From CAUSKK01 sp963532425 (GTDB taxonomy: Bacteria > Pseudomonadota > Gammaproteobacteria > Cardiobacteriales > Cardiobacteriaceae): a stretch of DNA of 64,000 bases. Location of the stretch: contig CAUSKK010000005.1 of the NCBI GenBank assembly GCA_963532425.1, forward strand, positions 1-64,000. Direction: 5' to 3'. Below, in pieces: positions 35,909 to 44,625 of this stretch. The notes under the pieces are model-generated. The model saw only the letters and a program-made list of their open reading frames with translations, did not search any database and was not told the DNA's origin. The translations under genes were made by a program, and so were the position numbers. Numbering within the stretch: the stretch's first letter is position 1; each line of letters opens with the position of its first letter.

Positions 35909-36721
35909 ATGAACAAATTAAACCGCCACTATCTTTTTCTGCTTATCGCCTTCGTACTAATCGGGCCGCTGCTGCCAACGCTGCCCCTCTTGCCGACCGC
36001 CCTATTCCCTATCTTTGGGGTGGTGGGCGGAGCGGAGGTAATAACAGAACTCCTACCCGAAGTCCTACCCTTTGCCTATAAGGTTGGCACCCTACCGGCT
36101 CTGCTCACCGGCGCATTGGTCTGGCTACTGCGTCTACAGCGCAATAGGTGGGGTATGGGGGCCACCTTCGGGCTGGGCTGGCTGCTGGGAGGTCTTGCGT
36201 TGGCCATTTTCCCTGAGCATTTTTCTCTGCTGCTGTTGCCATTCAGCTTTGGCGGCTTTAGCGCCTATCTGCTGAGTCTGGCTCTACCCCTGCCGGCGGA
36301 TAAAGCCATCGACCCGGCGCGGGAAGGGCACTATTTCCTGCTATTCCTGGCCTTGCCCCTGTTGGGGCCAATCCTGGCCCTGCTGCCCGTAGTCCTAGAG
36401 ATTTCTCTAATACATGCCCAGCCCAAGTTTGCTCATCTGGGTGCAGGGCTGAAAAATCTCCTTGGGTTGGCCTATTTGCTGGGTATGGCGCCGGCGGCAT
36501 TGCTGGGAGCATTGGTCTGGGTCAAAGGACTGGGCCGCAACGGGGCCGGCTGCCTAAAAATGGTTCTACTGGGCTTCCTAATAATGATGGCGGGGCCCGG
36601 CCTAATTTTCAGCGCCTTCATCTTCAATGGCGACATCAGCCCAGCCCTTCGGCTGGGCGCCTACGGTGCCTTCAGTGCCCTCTGCTTCTGCCCGTTCCTG
36701 CCCCGGTCGGAAGCCGATTAA
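35909..36721 (+). CDS. Array member 3: two-unit membrane protein
   Basis: A 270-residue protein with two tandem units of about 130 residues, each with about four helices. Unit 1: NRHYLFLLIAFVLIGPLLP and LPALLTGALVWLLRLQRN. Unit 2: GHYFLLFLALPLLGP and APAALLGALVWVKGLGRN, ending LCFCPFLPRSEAD. The head MNKLNRHYLFLLIAF is shared with members 5-7. The gap before it carries TTGGAAAAATC, repeated before members 4 and 5. Unknown function; predicted inner membrane. Confidence 0.75.
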   Translation: MNKLNRHYLFLLIAFVLIGPLLPTLPLLPTALFPIFGVVGGAEVITELLPEVLPFAYKVGTLPALLTGALVWLLRLQRNRWGMGATFGLGWLLGGLALAIFPEHFSLLLLPFSFGGFSAYLLSLALPLPADKAIDPAREGHYFLLFLALPLLGPILALLPVVLEISLIHAQPKFAHLGAGLKNLLGLAYLLGMAPAALLGALVWVKGLGRNGAGCLKMVLLGFLIMMAGPGLIFSAFIFNGDISPALRLGAYGAFSALCFCPFLPRSEAD

Positions 36722-36743
36722 TCACCTTAAATTTGGAAAAATC

Positions 36744-37562
36744 ATGAACAAACTGAACCGCCACTATCTTTTCCTTTTTCTCGCCCTCGTGCTGCTGGGG
36801 CCGCCGCTGCCCACGTATCAGCTGGTCGATGAGTTTCATCTCCGCCCGGACCGGGACATCTCCCGGGAAATCTATTTCCTCCTTATGGTGCCGTTCCTCA
36901 TCACCGGCACCCTGGTCTGGGCCCTCCGGCTGCGCCACAGCTGGCGCGCCTTTCTGACGCTTACGCCCATTGCCCTGCTGGTGGCCGGTGGCTATGGCGC
37001 TCTGTTTAGATATTTCAGCTATGGCGAAGAAACCCTTTTCGATGGGCCGTTGGCCGTCTATGTAACCCTGCCCACGCTGGTGCTGCTGGAGCGGGGCCTA
37101 CCGCCGGTCAACCCCAACCAAAAAACGCCGCCGGAACAGCCACTCCAGGAGCAGTACCGCCGGCTACTGCTTAGTCTGACTCTGCAGGGGCCGCTGGTCG
37201 GCTCTCTGATACTCTCTCTAATGGTTGGGCTAATAAATCCGCTGCTGTTTTTTTTGCTGATACAAAAAAAAATGCAGCTTATCTTGGAATTGCTACGGGG
37301 GGCATACCGCATTGGCTTCGTTCCGGCGCTCATCACCGGCGCGCTGATTTGGGCACTGCAACTGCGACGTAATTGGGTGGGCGTCATCGTTACCGTAGTG
37401 CTGGGCTTCATCGGCACCGGCGTTAGCGCCTATTTCCTATGCGACAACCTGCTCGCTTTTATCCTAATCCACATCGCTGGAACCCTAAGCGCTCTCTTTT
37501 TTAGCTTTCTCCTGCCCCGGCCGGAAGCCACTTCATCACCTTTAAATTTGGAAAAATCATGA
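36744..37562 (+). CDS. Array member 4: two-unit membrane protein, apparent chimera
   Basis: A 272-residue two-unit protein. The first unit is diverged (FLFLALVLLGPPLPTYQL, PFLITGTLVWALRLRH). The second (about 180-265) is nearly identical to the single-unit member 2. A hydrophilic linker (PPVNPNQKTPPEQPLQEQ, about 125-142) joins them. This layout suggests fusion of a unit with a copy of member 2. The stop overlaps the next ATG by four bases. Confidence 0.75.
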   Translation: MNKLNRHYLFLFLALVLLGPPLPTYQLVDEFHLRPDRDISREIYFLLMVPFLITGTLVWALRLRHSWRAFLTLTPIALLVAGGYGALFRYFSYGEETLFDGPLAVYVTLPTLVLLERGLPPVNPNQKTPPEQPLQEQYRRLLLSLTLQGPLVGSLILSLMVGLINPLLFFLLIQKKMQLILELLRGAYRIGFVPALITGALIWALQLRRNWVGVIVTVVLGFIGTGVSAYFLCDNLLAFILIHIAGTLSALFFSFLLPRPEATSSPLNLEKS

Positions 37563-38314
37563 ACAAACTGAACCGCCACTATCTATTTCTGCTTATCGCC
37601 TACGGCCTGCTGGGGCCGCTGCTGCCGGCGCTGGCCCTCTTCCTAATGAACGACAGCCGGCCGTGGCAATGGCAATGGCCCCGCTGGGCGGAGCAGCTCA
37701 GCATCTACTACGTGATTGGTATGCTGCCGGCTCTTATCACCGGCGGGCTGGTGTGGGCGCTGGGCCTGCGCCGCAATCGGCAGGGCCTGAACTTCACCCT
37801 CGCCATCGCGCTCATTCTGGCTGTACCGCTGGGTCTCTCCATTGACCCGGATTGGGGGGATTTTTTCGCCGGCCTGCTGGCCAGCGCCCTGACGGCCGGC
37901 CTGCTCCATCGTGCTCTACCCCGACCAACGGCGGATTATCGGCCGGTGGCTAAACTCCAGCTTCACTATGGCTTCCTTTTCCTTGGCTTTACGGTAATTG
38001 GGCCACTGCTGCCGGAGCTGTTCCTGACCCTATTGAAAGGTGATAGAAAAAACCTGCTACCCACCTTCTTCGTTGACTACCTCTTTGGCCTGCTGCCGGC
38101 CCTGCTCACCGGCGCGCTGGTTTGGAAGCTAAAGCTGCGCCGCGACGCCAAGCGAGGCATTGCCACCACCCTGGGACTGGGCTTTTTGATGGCCGCTCTC
38201 TATGGCTTGATTATGAGCGGCGGCGAGCTGGAGGGTACAGTGCTGGGCCTCTGCGGTCTCTTTGCCACCCTGTTCTTCTGTCCCTTCCTGCCGGCGCCGG
38301 ATAAACAACCATGA
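37559..38314 (+). CDS. Array member 5: two-unit membrane protein
   Basis: A 251-residue protein with head MNKLNRHYLFLLIAYGLLGP, LPALITGGLVWALGLRRN, a linker PRPTADYRPVAKLQLHY starting unit 2, then LPALLTGALVWKLKLRRD and tail TLFFCPFLPAPDKQP. Very close to members 6 and 7 in the first 40 residues and in the linker. ATGA overlaps on both sides mean it is translated with its neighbours. Confidence 0.76.
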   Translation: MNKLNRHYLFLLIAYGLLGPLLPALALFLMNDSRPWQWQWPRWAEQLSIYYVIGMLPALITGGLVWALGLRRNRQGLNFTLAIALILAVPLGLSIDPDWGDFFAGLLASALTAGLLHRALPRPTADYRPVAKLQLHYGFLFLGFTVIGPLLPELFLTLLKGDRKNLLPTFFVDYLFGLLPALLTGALVWKLKLRRDAKRGIATTLGLGFLMAALYGLIMSGGELEGTVLGLCGLFATLFFCPFLPAPDKQP

Positions 38315-39051
38315 CCCGATTAAACCGCCACTATCTCTTTCTGCTTATCGCCTACGGCCTGCTGGGGCCGCTGCTGCCGGCGCTGGCCCTCTTCCTAATG
38401 AACGACAGCCAGCTGTGGCAGCAGGAATGGCCCCGCTGGGCGGAAGTTCTCGTCTTCTTCTATCTCTATGGTCTGCTGCTGGCCCTTATCACCGGCGCCC
38501 TGGTGTGGGTGCTAGGTCTACGCCGCAATCGGCAGGGCCTGAACTTCACCCTCACCATCACGCTCATTCTGGCCCTGGTACTGGTCCTCAGCCTTAGCCG
38601 GGATTGGGGAGATTTTTTCGCCGGCCTGCTGGCCAGCGCCCTGGCGGCCGGTCTGCTCTATCGTGCTCTACCCCGGCCAACGGCGGATTATCGGCCGGTA
38701 ACTAAACTTCAACGCCACTATGGCTTTCTTTTCCTTGGCTTTACGGTGCTCGGGCCGCTGCTGCCGGGGCTGTTTCTGATGCTGTTGATCCGTAAAAAGG
38801 TCTTCTTCATTTGCTACCTCTCTGGCCTGCTGCCGGCCCTGTTTACCGGCGCGCTGGTCTGGAGGCTGAAGCTGCGCTGCGACCTTAAGGGTAATGCCAC
38901 CACCCTGGGACTGGCCTTTTTGCTGGCCGCCCTCTATGGCTTGATGATAAGAGGCGGCAAGCTGGATGGCGCAGCGCTTGGCTTCTGCGGTCTCTTTGCG
39001 ACCCTGTTCTTCTGTCCGTTCCTGCCGGCGCCGGAGAAAAACCATGACTAA
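38311..39051 (+). CDS. Array member 6: two-unit membrane protein
   Basis: A 246-residue protein with head MTRLNRHYLFLLIAYGLLGP and the same first 33 residues as member 5 apart from one change. Unit 2 has LPALFTGALVWRLKLRCD and tail LFFCPFLPAPEKNHD. The last bases (GCGCCGGAGAAAAACC then ATGACTAAATT) repeat the junction between members 1 and 2. Overlaps the next start by eight bases. Confidence 0.76.
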   Translation: MTRLNRHYLFLLIAYGLLGPLLPALALFLMNDSQLWQQEWPRWAEVLVFFYLYGLLLALITGALVWVLGLRRNRQGLNFTLTITLILALVLVLSLSRDWGDFFAGLLASALAAGLLYRALPRPTADYRPVTKLQRHYGFLFLGFTVLGPLLPGLFLMLLIRKKVFFICYLSGLLPALFTGALVWRLKLRCDLKGNATTLGLAFLLAALYGLMIRGGKLDGAALGFCGLFATLFFCPFLPAPEKNHD

Positions 39052-39856
39052 ATTGAACCGCCACTATCTCTTTCTGCTTATCGCCTTCGGCCTGCTGGGG
39101 CCGCTGCTGCCGGCGCTGGCCCTCTTCCTAATGAACGACAGCCATCTGTTACGGCTGGTATGGCCCCGCTGGGAGGAAGTTCTCGGCTTCTATTACGTTA
39201 TTGGGCTGGCGCCGGCTCTTATCACCGGCGCTCTGGTTTGGGCGCTGGGTCTACGCCATAACCGGCAGGGCCTGAACTTCACCCTCACCATCGCGCTCCT
39301 TCTTGCCGTAGTGCAGGCCATCTGCCTTAGCCGGGATTGGGGGGATTTTTCCGTCGTCCTACTGACCAGCGCCCTGACGACCGGCCTGCTCTATCACCAT
39401 TTGCCCCAGCCAACGGCGGATTATCGGCCGGTGGCTAAACTTCAACGCCACTATTGCTTTCTTTTCCTTGGCTTTACGGTAATTGGACCGCTGCTGCCGG
39501 GGCTGTTCCTGGCGCTGTTGGACGGTGATATCAAACGCCTCCTAGGTTGGGGAAAGCTTAGCGTATTTCTCATTTTCAGCTACCTCTTTGGCCTGCTGCC
39601 GGCCCTGCTTACCGGCGCGCTGGTCTGGAGGCTGAAACTGCGCCGCGACCTTAAGGGCATTGCCGCTACCCTGGGACTGGGCTTTTTGCTGGCCGCTCTC
39701 TATGGCCTGATGATGAGCGGCGGCAAACTAAATGGCGTAGTGATGGGCCTCTACGGTATCTTCGCTGCTCTGTTCTTCTGTCCCTTCCTGCCGCGGCCGG
39801 AAGCCGCTTCACCGACTTTAAATGCCTCGCTGGAGCAAAAATCACTACTAAATTAG
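39044..39856 (+). CDS. Array member 7: two-unit membrane protein
   Basis: A 270-residue protein, last of the array. Head MTKLNRHYLFLLIAFGLLGP; unit 1 APALITGALVWALGLRHN; linker PQPTADYRPVAKLQRHY; unit 2 LPALLTGALVWRLKLRRD; tail ALFFCPFLPRPEAAS followed by a short extra end. Unit 2 is the closest match to unit 2 of member 5. The sequence after it holds strong inverted repeats rather than a gene. Confidence 0.76.
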   Translation: MTKLNRHYLFLLIAFGLLGPLLPALALFLMNDSHLLRLVWPRWEEVLGFYYVIGLAPALITGALVWALGLRHNRQGLNFTLTIALLLAVVQAICLSRDWGDFSVVLLTSALTTGLLYHHLPQPTADYRPVAKLQRHYCFLFLGFTVIGPLLPGLFLALLDGDIKRLLGWGKLSVFLIFSYLFGLLPALLTGALVWRLKLRRDLKGIAATLGLGFLLAALYGLMMSGGKLNGVVMGLYGIFAALFFCPFLPRPEAASPTLNASLEQKSLLN

Positions 39857-39939
39857 ACCGCTGGCATTTCGTCCACGTGCCTTGAGACGGACTAGACCGG
39901 GCTAAGCAAGCTGGCGGGCATTAGCTCAAGCATTTACCG

Positions 39940-40060
39940 ACGGACGGGCGGTTCTTCGCCTTCGGCTCAGGCGCCCGTCCGTTTGTATAAAACCATTTAC
40001 AAACAGATGGGCGCTTCCCCTGTATGTATTTAGAGCCTAAATTACATACAGGAGAAGCGC
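39940..40060. repeat. Cluster of three strong inverted repeats
   Basis: Three structures follow the membrane array. ACGGACGGGCG (39940) pairs with CGCCCGTCCGT (39972); GTTTGTA pairs with TACAAAC (39981-40005); and about 40011-40060 is a long near-perfect hairpin with arms GCGCTTC-CCCTGTATGTA-TTTAG and CTAAA-TTACATACAGG-GAAGCGC. The long hairpin has a palindrome half at each foot. The first could terminate the array. No attC or attI features are present. Confidence 0.7.
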
Positions 40061-40206
40061 TTGTCTGACTGTAAATCCGCAGAACCCTTGCACAACCGTG
40101 GCCGGGTGCCAACAAATAGCACCTCCATTGCTAAATGGCGAAAGCGCCCTGGCCCCGTCTGGGGGTTACAATCGGGGGTCTTCTTATTAAAAACAGAGGA
40201 ATACCC

Positions 40207-41241
40207 ATGAGAGTCAGCATTATCGGAGCCACCGGCTACGTGGGCGTTGAGCTGCTACGGCTGCTAAGCGCCCACCCGGCGGCGGAAATCGTCCACATCA
40301 CCTCCGAAAGCCACGCCGGCGCCAGTCCCGCCACCGTTTATCCCCATCTGCACGGCCGTTGTCCACTGGCGCTGGAACCCATGAGCGCCGCCGCCGCCAT
40401 CGCCGCTGATTCCGAAGTGCTCTTCGTGGCCCTGCCCCACGGCCATGCCATGCGTCTGGGGAAGGAGGTGGCCCAGCTGCCCGTGCGCCTCATCGACCTG
40501 GGCGCCGATTACCGCTTCGATAATCCGGCCGTCTACCGCCAGTGGTACGGCCTGGAGCACGAACACCCGGACGCCGCCCGCGTCTACGGCCTGGCCGAGT
40601 GGCAGCGGTCGGCCATTCGCCATGCCAAAATCATCGGCAATGCGGGCTGTTACCCCACCGCCAGCATTCTGGCCCTAATGCCCCTGCTCCGGGCCGGCCT
40701 GATTGAAAGTGGCTCCATCATCATTGATGCCGCCTCGGGGGTTTCCGGCGCCGGCCGCGCGGCCACGGCGGCCAACCATTTTCCCGAACTCTACGACAGC
40801 TTTAAGGCCTACGGGGTCGCCGGCCACCGGCACACGCCGGAAATCGAACAGGCCCTAAGCCAGCTGGCCGGCGAAGCACAGATTATTTCCTTCACGCCGC
40901 ACCTGCTGCCGATGGTGCGCGGCATTCTCGCCACCTGCTACGGCAAGCTGCGGCCGGGGGTAAGTGCCGCCGCCGTAGACGCCGCCTTCCAGGACAGCTA
41001 CGGCAACGAACCCTTCATTCGGCTGCTTGGCCGCAACGGCTACCCCACCACCAAGGCCGTGCGCGGTTCCAACTTCTGCGACTTGGCCTGGCACATCGAC
41101 GCGCGCAGCGGCCGGGTCATCGTGCTGTCCGCCATCGACAATTTGGTTAAGGGGGCGGCGGGCCAGGCGGTGCAGAATTTCAACATCGCCTGCGGCTTCG
41201 CCGAAGACACCGGCCTGCAGCAAATCCCCCTTTATCCCTAA
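40207..41241 (+). CDS. argC: N-acetyl-gamma-glutamyl-phosphate reductase
   Basis: A 344-residue enzyme for the third step of arginine synthesis, NADPH-dependent reduction of N-acetylglutamyl phosphate. N-terminal GATGYVGVELLRLL (about 7-20) is the cofactor motif. The catalytic cysteine is in IIGNAGCYPTASILAL (about 142-157). GHRHTPEI (about 208-215) is also conserved. AGAGGAA precedes the ATG; an upstream in-frame ATG at 40135 has no site. First gene of argCJBD. Confidence 0.95.
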   Translation: MRVSIIGATGYVGVELLRLLSAHPAAEIVHITSESHAGASPATVYPHLHGRCPLALEPMSAAAAIAADSEVLFVALPHGHAMRLGKEVAQLPVRLIDLGADYRFDNPAVYRQWYGLEHEHPDAARVYGLAEWQRSAIRHAKIIGNAGCYPTASILALMPLLRAGLIESGSIIIDAASGVSGAGRAATAANHFPELYDSFKAYGVAGHRHTPEIEQALSQLAGEAQIISFTPHLLPMVRGILATCYGKLRPGVSAAAVDAAFQDSYGNEPFIRLLGRNGYPTTKAVRGSNFCDLAWHIDARSGRVIVLSAIDNLVKGAAGQAVQNFNIACGFAEDTGLQQIPLYP

Positions 41242-41250
41242 GGAGTAACC

Positions 41251-42456
41251 ATGAACAACAGTAAGCAAGCCAGCATTAGCTTTCCCCGTGGCTTTCGCGC
41301 CGCCGGCGTCAGTGCCGGCCTGAAGAAAAGCGGCAAGAAGGACGTGGCCCTGGTGGTTTCCGACCGGCCGGCCGCCGTGGCGGCGGTCTTTACCCAAAAT
41401 CTGATGGCGGCGGCACCGGTCATCGTGGCGCGGGAAACGGTGGCCCAGGGCCGGGCCCGGGCCATCATCGTTAATTCCGGCGTGGCCAACGCCTGCACCG
41501 GCGCCGAGGGTGTGGCCGACGCCCGCGCCACCATTGCCCACGTGGCGGAACGGCTGGGCTGCGCCGCCGACGAAGTGGTTGTGGCCTCCACCGGGGTTAT
41601 CGGGAAACGGCTGCCCATGGCTAAGCTCCGGGCCGGCATTGATGCGGCCGTGGCGGAACTGGCGCCCGACAACGGGGCCGCCGCCGCCGAGGCCATTCTC
41701 ACCACGGACACCTGCGTTAAGTGCGCCACGGCGGAAATTAGCCTGGGCGGCCGGCCGGTGCGCTGCGGCGCCATGGCCAAGGGTTCCGGCATGATTCAGC
41801 CGAACATGGCCACCATGCTGTGCTTTATCACCACCGACGCTGCCATTGCCGCGCCGCTGCTACGGGAGGCGCTGCGGGAAGTTACCGAAACCACCTTCAA
41901 CATGATTTCCGTGGACGGCGACATGAGCACCAACGACATGGTGGCGGTGCTGGCCAACGGTGCCGCCGGCAATGCGGAAATTAACGCTCGGGACGAGGAC
42001 TATTACCGGCTACGCGATGCGCTCCATGAACTCTGCGCCACCCTGGCCCGGGCCATCGTCCTGGACGGCGAGGGGGCGACCAAGCTATTAACCATTGAAG
42101 TGAGCGGGGCGCCGGATTTCGCCGCCGCCAAACAGGTGGCCATGAGCGTGGCCAAGTCGCCGCTGGTGAAAACCGCCTTTTTCGGCCAGGACCCCAACTG
42201 GGGTCGGGTGGCCGCCGCCGTCGGCTATGCGGGGGTGCCGCTGGAACCGGAGCGGGTGGAAATTGCCTTTGGTGGCATTAGCGTTTATCACCGGGGTGTG
42301 GGCCGCGACGGCGACGAGGCGGCGCTGAAGCGGGTCATGGCGGAACGGGAAATTAAGCTAAGCATCGACCTGGGCGCCGGCCCGGCCCGGGCCACGGTCT
42401 GGAGCTGCGACCTGTCCTACGACTATGTGAAGATTAACGGCGAGTACCGCACCTAG
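41251..42456 (+). CDS. argJ: Glutamate N-acetyltransferase / N-acetylglutamate synthase
   Basis: A 401-residue Ntn-hydrolase-type enzyme. It recycles the acetyl group from N-acetylornithine to glutamate. The proenzyme cleaves itself before the Thr in GMIQPNMATMLCF (about 179-191), which becomes the nucleophile; STGVIGKRLPM (about 112-122) builds the oxyanion hole. Using argJ instead of argE with argA means a cyclic acetyl pathway. It may be mono- or bifunctional. Nine bases separate it from argC. Confidence 0.95.
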   Translation: MNNSKQASISFPRGFRAAGVSAGLKKSGKKDVALVVSDRPAAVAAVFTQNLMAAAPVIVARETVAQGRARAIIVNSGVANACTGAEGVADARATIAHVAERLGCAADEVVVASTGVIGKRLPMAKLRAGIDAAVAELAPDNGAAAAEAILTTDTCVKCATAEISLGGRPVRCGAMAKGSGMIQPNMATMLCFITTDAAIAAPLLREALREVTETTFNMISVDGDMSTNDMVAVLANGAAGNAEINARDEDYYRLRDALHELCATLARAIVLDGEGATKLLTIEVSGAPDFAAAKQVAMSVAKSPLVKTAFFGQDPNWGRVAAAVGYAGVPLEPERVEIAFGGISVYHRGVGRDGDEAALKRVMAEREIKLSIDLGAGPARATVWSCDLSYDYVKINGEYRT

Positions 42457-42464
42457 GAGGAACC

Positions 42465-43349
42465 ATGCAAGCTGCACAAACCAGGGCCGCCATTCTCGTT
42501 GAGGCGCTGCCCTACATTCGGGAATTCGCCGGTAAAACCATCGTGGTGAAATACGGCGGCAACGCCATGGGCGGCGCCGATCTGACCGACCAGGTGATGG
42601 CCGACATTGCCCTGATGAAATTCGTCGGCATTCGTCCGGTGGTCGTCCACGGCGGCGGCCCGGACATCAGCGCCCAGCTGGAACGGCTAGGCAAAAAGAG
42701 TGAATTCATCGGCGGCCTGCGGGTTACCGACGCTGAAACCGCCGCCATTGCCGAAATGGTGCTGGTGGGCAAGATTAACCGGGCCCTGGTCGATGGGCTA
42801 AACCGCCAGGGCGTGCGCGCCGTGGGCCTGTCCGGCAAGGACGCCCACTTTCTCCGCGCCGAGAAGCAGAGCGGCACCATCAGCGAAAACGGCCAACGGC
42901 GCCCGGTGGACATCGGCTACGTGGGCCGCGTTACCCACATTGATACTAGTTTAATCACGGACCTGCTGGCCCGGGATTACGTGCCGGTGGTGGCGCCGGT
43001 GGGCTACGGCAGCGCCGGTGAGACCTTTAACATTAACGCCGACACCGTGGCCGCCGAACTGGCCGGGGCCCTGGCGGCGGAGAAGCTGCTATTGCTAACC
43101 AACGTGGAGGGCATCTATCGCGACATCAACGACCCGAGCAGTTTAGTTTCCAGCATTAGCGCCGCCGACGCCCGCGCCTGGATTCAAGATGGCACCATCG
43201 CCGGCGGCATGATTCCCAAGGTGGAGGCCTGCCTGACCGCCCTGGCCGGCGGCGCCCGCAAGGCGCACATCATCGACGGCCGGCTGGCCCACGCCATTAT
43301 TCTTGAGCTCTACACCTCCGCCGGCATCGGCACCCAGCTGGAACCCTAG
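42465..43349 (+). CDS. argB: Acetylglutamate kinase
   Basis: A 294-residue amino-acid kinase that phosphorylates N-acetylglutamate, the second step and often the arginine-controlled one. Signature regions are VVKYGGNAMGG (about 27-37), VVVHGGGPDIS (about 59-69) and NINADTVAAELAGAL (about 188-202). The N-terminal helix (AQTRAAILVEALPYI) is of the kind found in arginine-inhibited hexameric kinases; that is inference. AGGAGGAACC precedes ATG. Confidence 0.95.
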   Translation: MQAAQTRAAILVEALPYIREFAGKTIVVKYGGNAMGGADLTDQVMADIALMKFVGIRPVVVHGGGPDISAQLERLGKKSEFIGGLRVTDAETAAIAEMVLVGKINRALVDGLNRQGVRAVGLSGKDAHFLRAEKQSGTISENGQRRPVDIGYVGRVTHIDTSLITDLLARDYVPVVAPVGYGSAGETFNINADTVAAELAGALAAEKLLLLTNVEGIYRDINDPSSLVSSISAADARAWIQDGTIAGGMIPKVEACLTALAGGARKAHIIDGRLAHAIILELYTSAGIGTQLEP

Positions 43350-43358
43350 GGAAATCCC

Positions 43359-44555
43359 ATGACCAACGACATTTACCAACGGGACGCGCAGAACTATCTG
43401 GCCGTTTACCAACGCTATCCGCTCATTCTCGACCGGGGCGAAGGCGTCTATCTCTACGGCCAGGACGGCCGGCGCTACCTGGACTTTCTCGCCGGCATTG
43501 CCGTGAACGTGCTCGGCCACGGCTACCCGCCGCTGGTGGCCGCCATCGCCGCCCAGGCCGGCCGCCTAATCCATTGTTCCAATCTTTACTACACCGCCGT
43601 CCAGGCCGAGGCGGCGGAAAAGCTGGTGCGGCTGAGCGGCCTCGGCAAGGCCTTCTTTGCCAATTCCGGCGCCGAAGCCAATGAGGGCGCCATCAAGCTG
43701 GCGCGCCGCTACGGCCAGCGCCAGAGTCCGGACAAGTACCACATCATCAGCGCCACCGCCAGCTTTCACGGCCGCACCCTGGCCACCCTGACCGCCACCG
43801 GCCAGCCCAAATACCAGCAGGGCTTCGGCCCATTGCCGGCGGGCTTCAGCCACGTGCCCTATGGCGACGGCGCGGCGCTGGCGGCGGCGATGAATGAAAA
43901 CACCTGCGCCGTACTACTGGAAACGGTGCAGGGGGAAGGCGGCGTGCACGTGCCCAGCCGCGAGTATCTGGCCCAGGTGCGGGCGCTGTGCGACAGCCAC
44001 GGCGCCCTGCTAATCCTCGATGAAATTCAGAGCGGCGTGGGTCGTTGCGGCCATTTCTTCGCCTATGAACACTTCGGCCTGCGCCCCGACATCGTTACTC
44101 TGGCCAAGGGCCTGGGCGGCGGCGTACCCATCGGCGCCTTCTGTGCCCGCGACGAGGTGGCCGCCTGCTTCGGTCCCGGCGACCACGGCACCACCTTCGG
44201 CGGTAATCCGCTGGCCTGTGCGGCGGCCAATGTGGTGCTGGACACGGTGGCCCGGCCGGACTTCCTTAATCACGTCAAGGCGATGGGCGCCCTGCTGCGG
44301 GCGGGTCTGGAACGGCTACAGGCCCGCTACCCCGCCCATATCCGTGAAGTGCGGGGGCTGGGCCTGCTGCTGGCCCTGGAGCTGACCGAGCCCGGCCGCG
44401 CCATCGTTGATGATTGCCTACGGGAAGGGCTCATCATCAACTGCACCGCCGGCCAGGTGCTGCGCTTTGCGCCGCCGCTCATCGTGCAGCGGGAACACAT
44501 CGAGGCGCTGCTGGAGATTCTGGAACGGGTGCTGGCGGGCCACTGGCAAAAATAG
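43359..44555 (+). CDS. argD: Acetylornithine aminotransferase
   Basis: A 398-residue class III PLP aminotransferase for the fourth step of arginine synthesis. The PLP region includes ANSGAEANEGAIKLAR (about 103-118), DEIQSGVGRCG (about 223-233) and the cofactor lysine in VTLAKGLGGGVPIGAF (about 249-264). The argCJBD context identifies it over ornithine or succinylornithine relatives. Nine bases follow argB. No clear terminator follows the stop. Confidence 0.94.
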   Translation: MTNDIYQRDAQNYLAVYQRYPLILDRGEGVYLYGQDGRRYLDFLAGIAVNVLGHGYPPLVAAIAAQAGRLIHCSNLYYTAVQAEAAEKLVRLSGLGKAFFANSGAEANEGAIKLARRYGQRQSPDKYHIISATASFHGRTLATLTATGQPKYQQGFGPLPAGFSHVPYGDGAALAAAMNENTCAVLLETVQGEGGVHVPSREYLAQVRALCDSHGALLILDEIQSGVGRCGHFFAYEHFGLRPDIVTLAKGLGGGVPIGAFCARDEVAACFGPGDHGTTFGGNPLACAAANVVLDTVARPDFLNHVKAMGALLRAGLERLQARYPAHIREVRGLGLLLALELTEPGRAIVDDCLREGLIINCTAGQVLRFAPPLIVQREHIEALLEILERVLAGHWQK

Positions 44556-44625
44556 GCGGCCGGGGCCATGAAAAAGCCGTTAATGGCATACCGTAGAAGC
44601 GCTTCGCTGGCTTCCGAGCATTAGG

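Noticed and set aside
39940..40060. Integron attC site after a gene array
   Set aside because: The inverted repeats do not have the RYYYAAC/GTTRRRY core, there is no integrase and the array genes overlap without attC sites between them.
39921..40115. 64-codon minus-strand frame in the hairpin region
   Set aside because: It crosses the inverted repeats and has no start signal or family.
44558..44625. Seventeen-codon frame MKKPLMAYRRSASLASEH after argD
   Set aside because: No ribosome binding site of note and it runs across a palindrome; likely chance.
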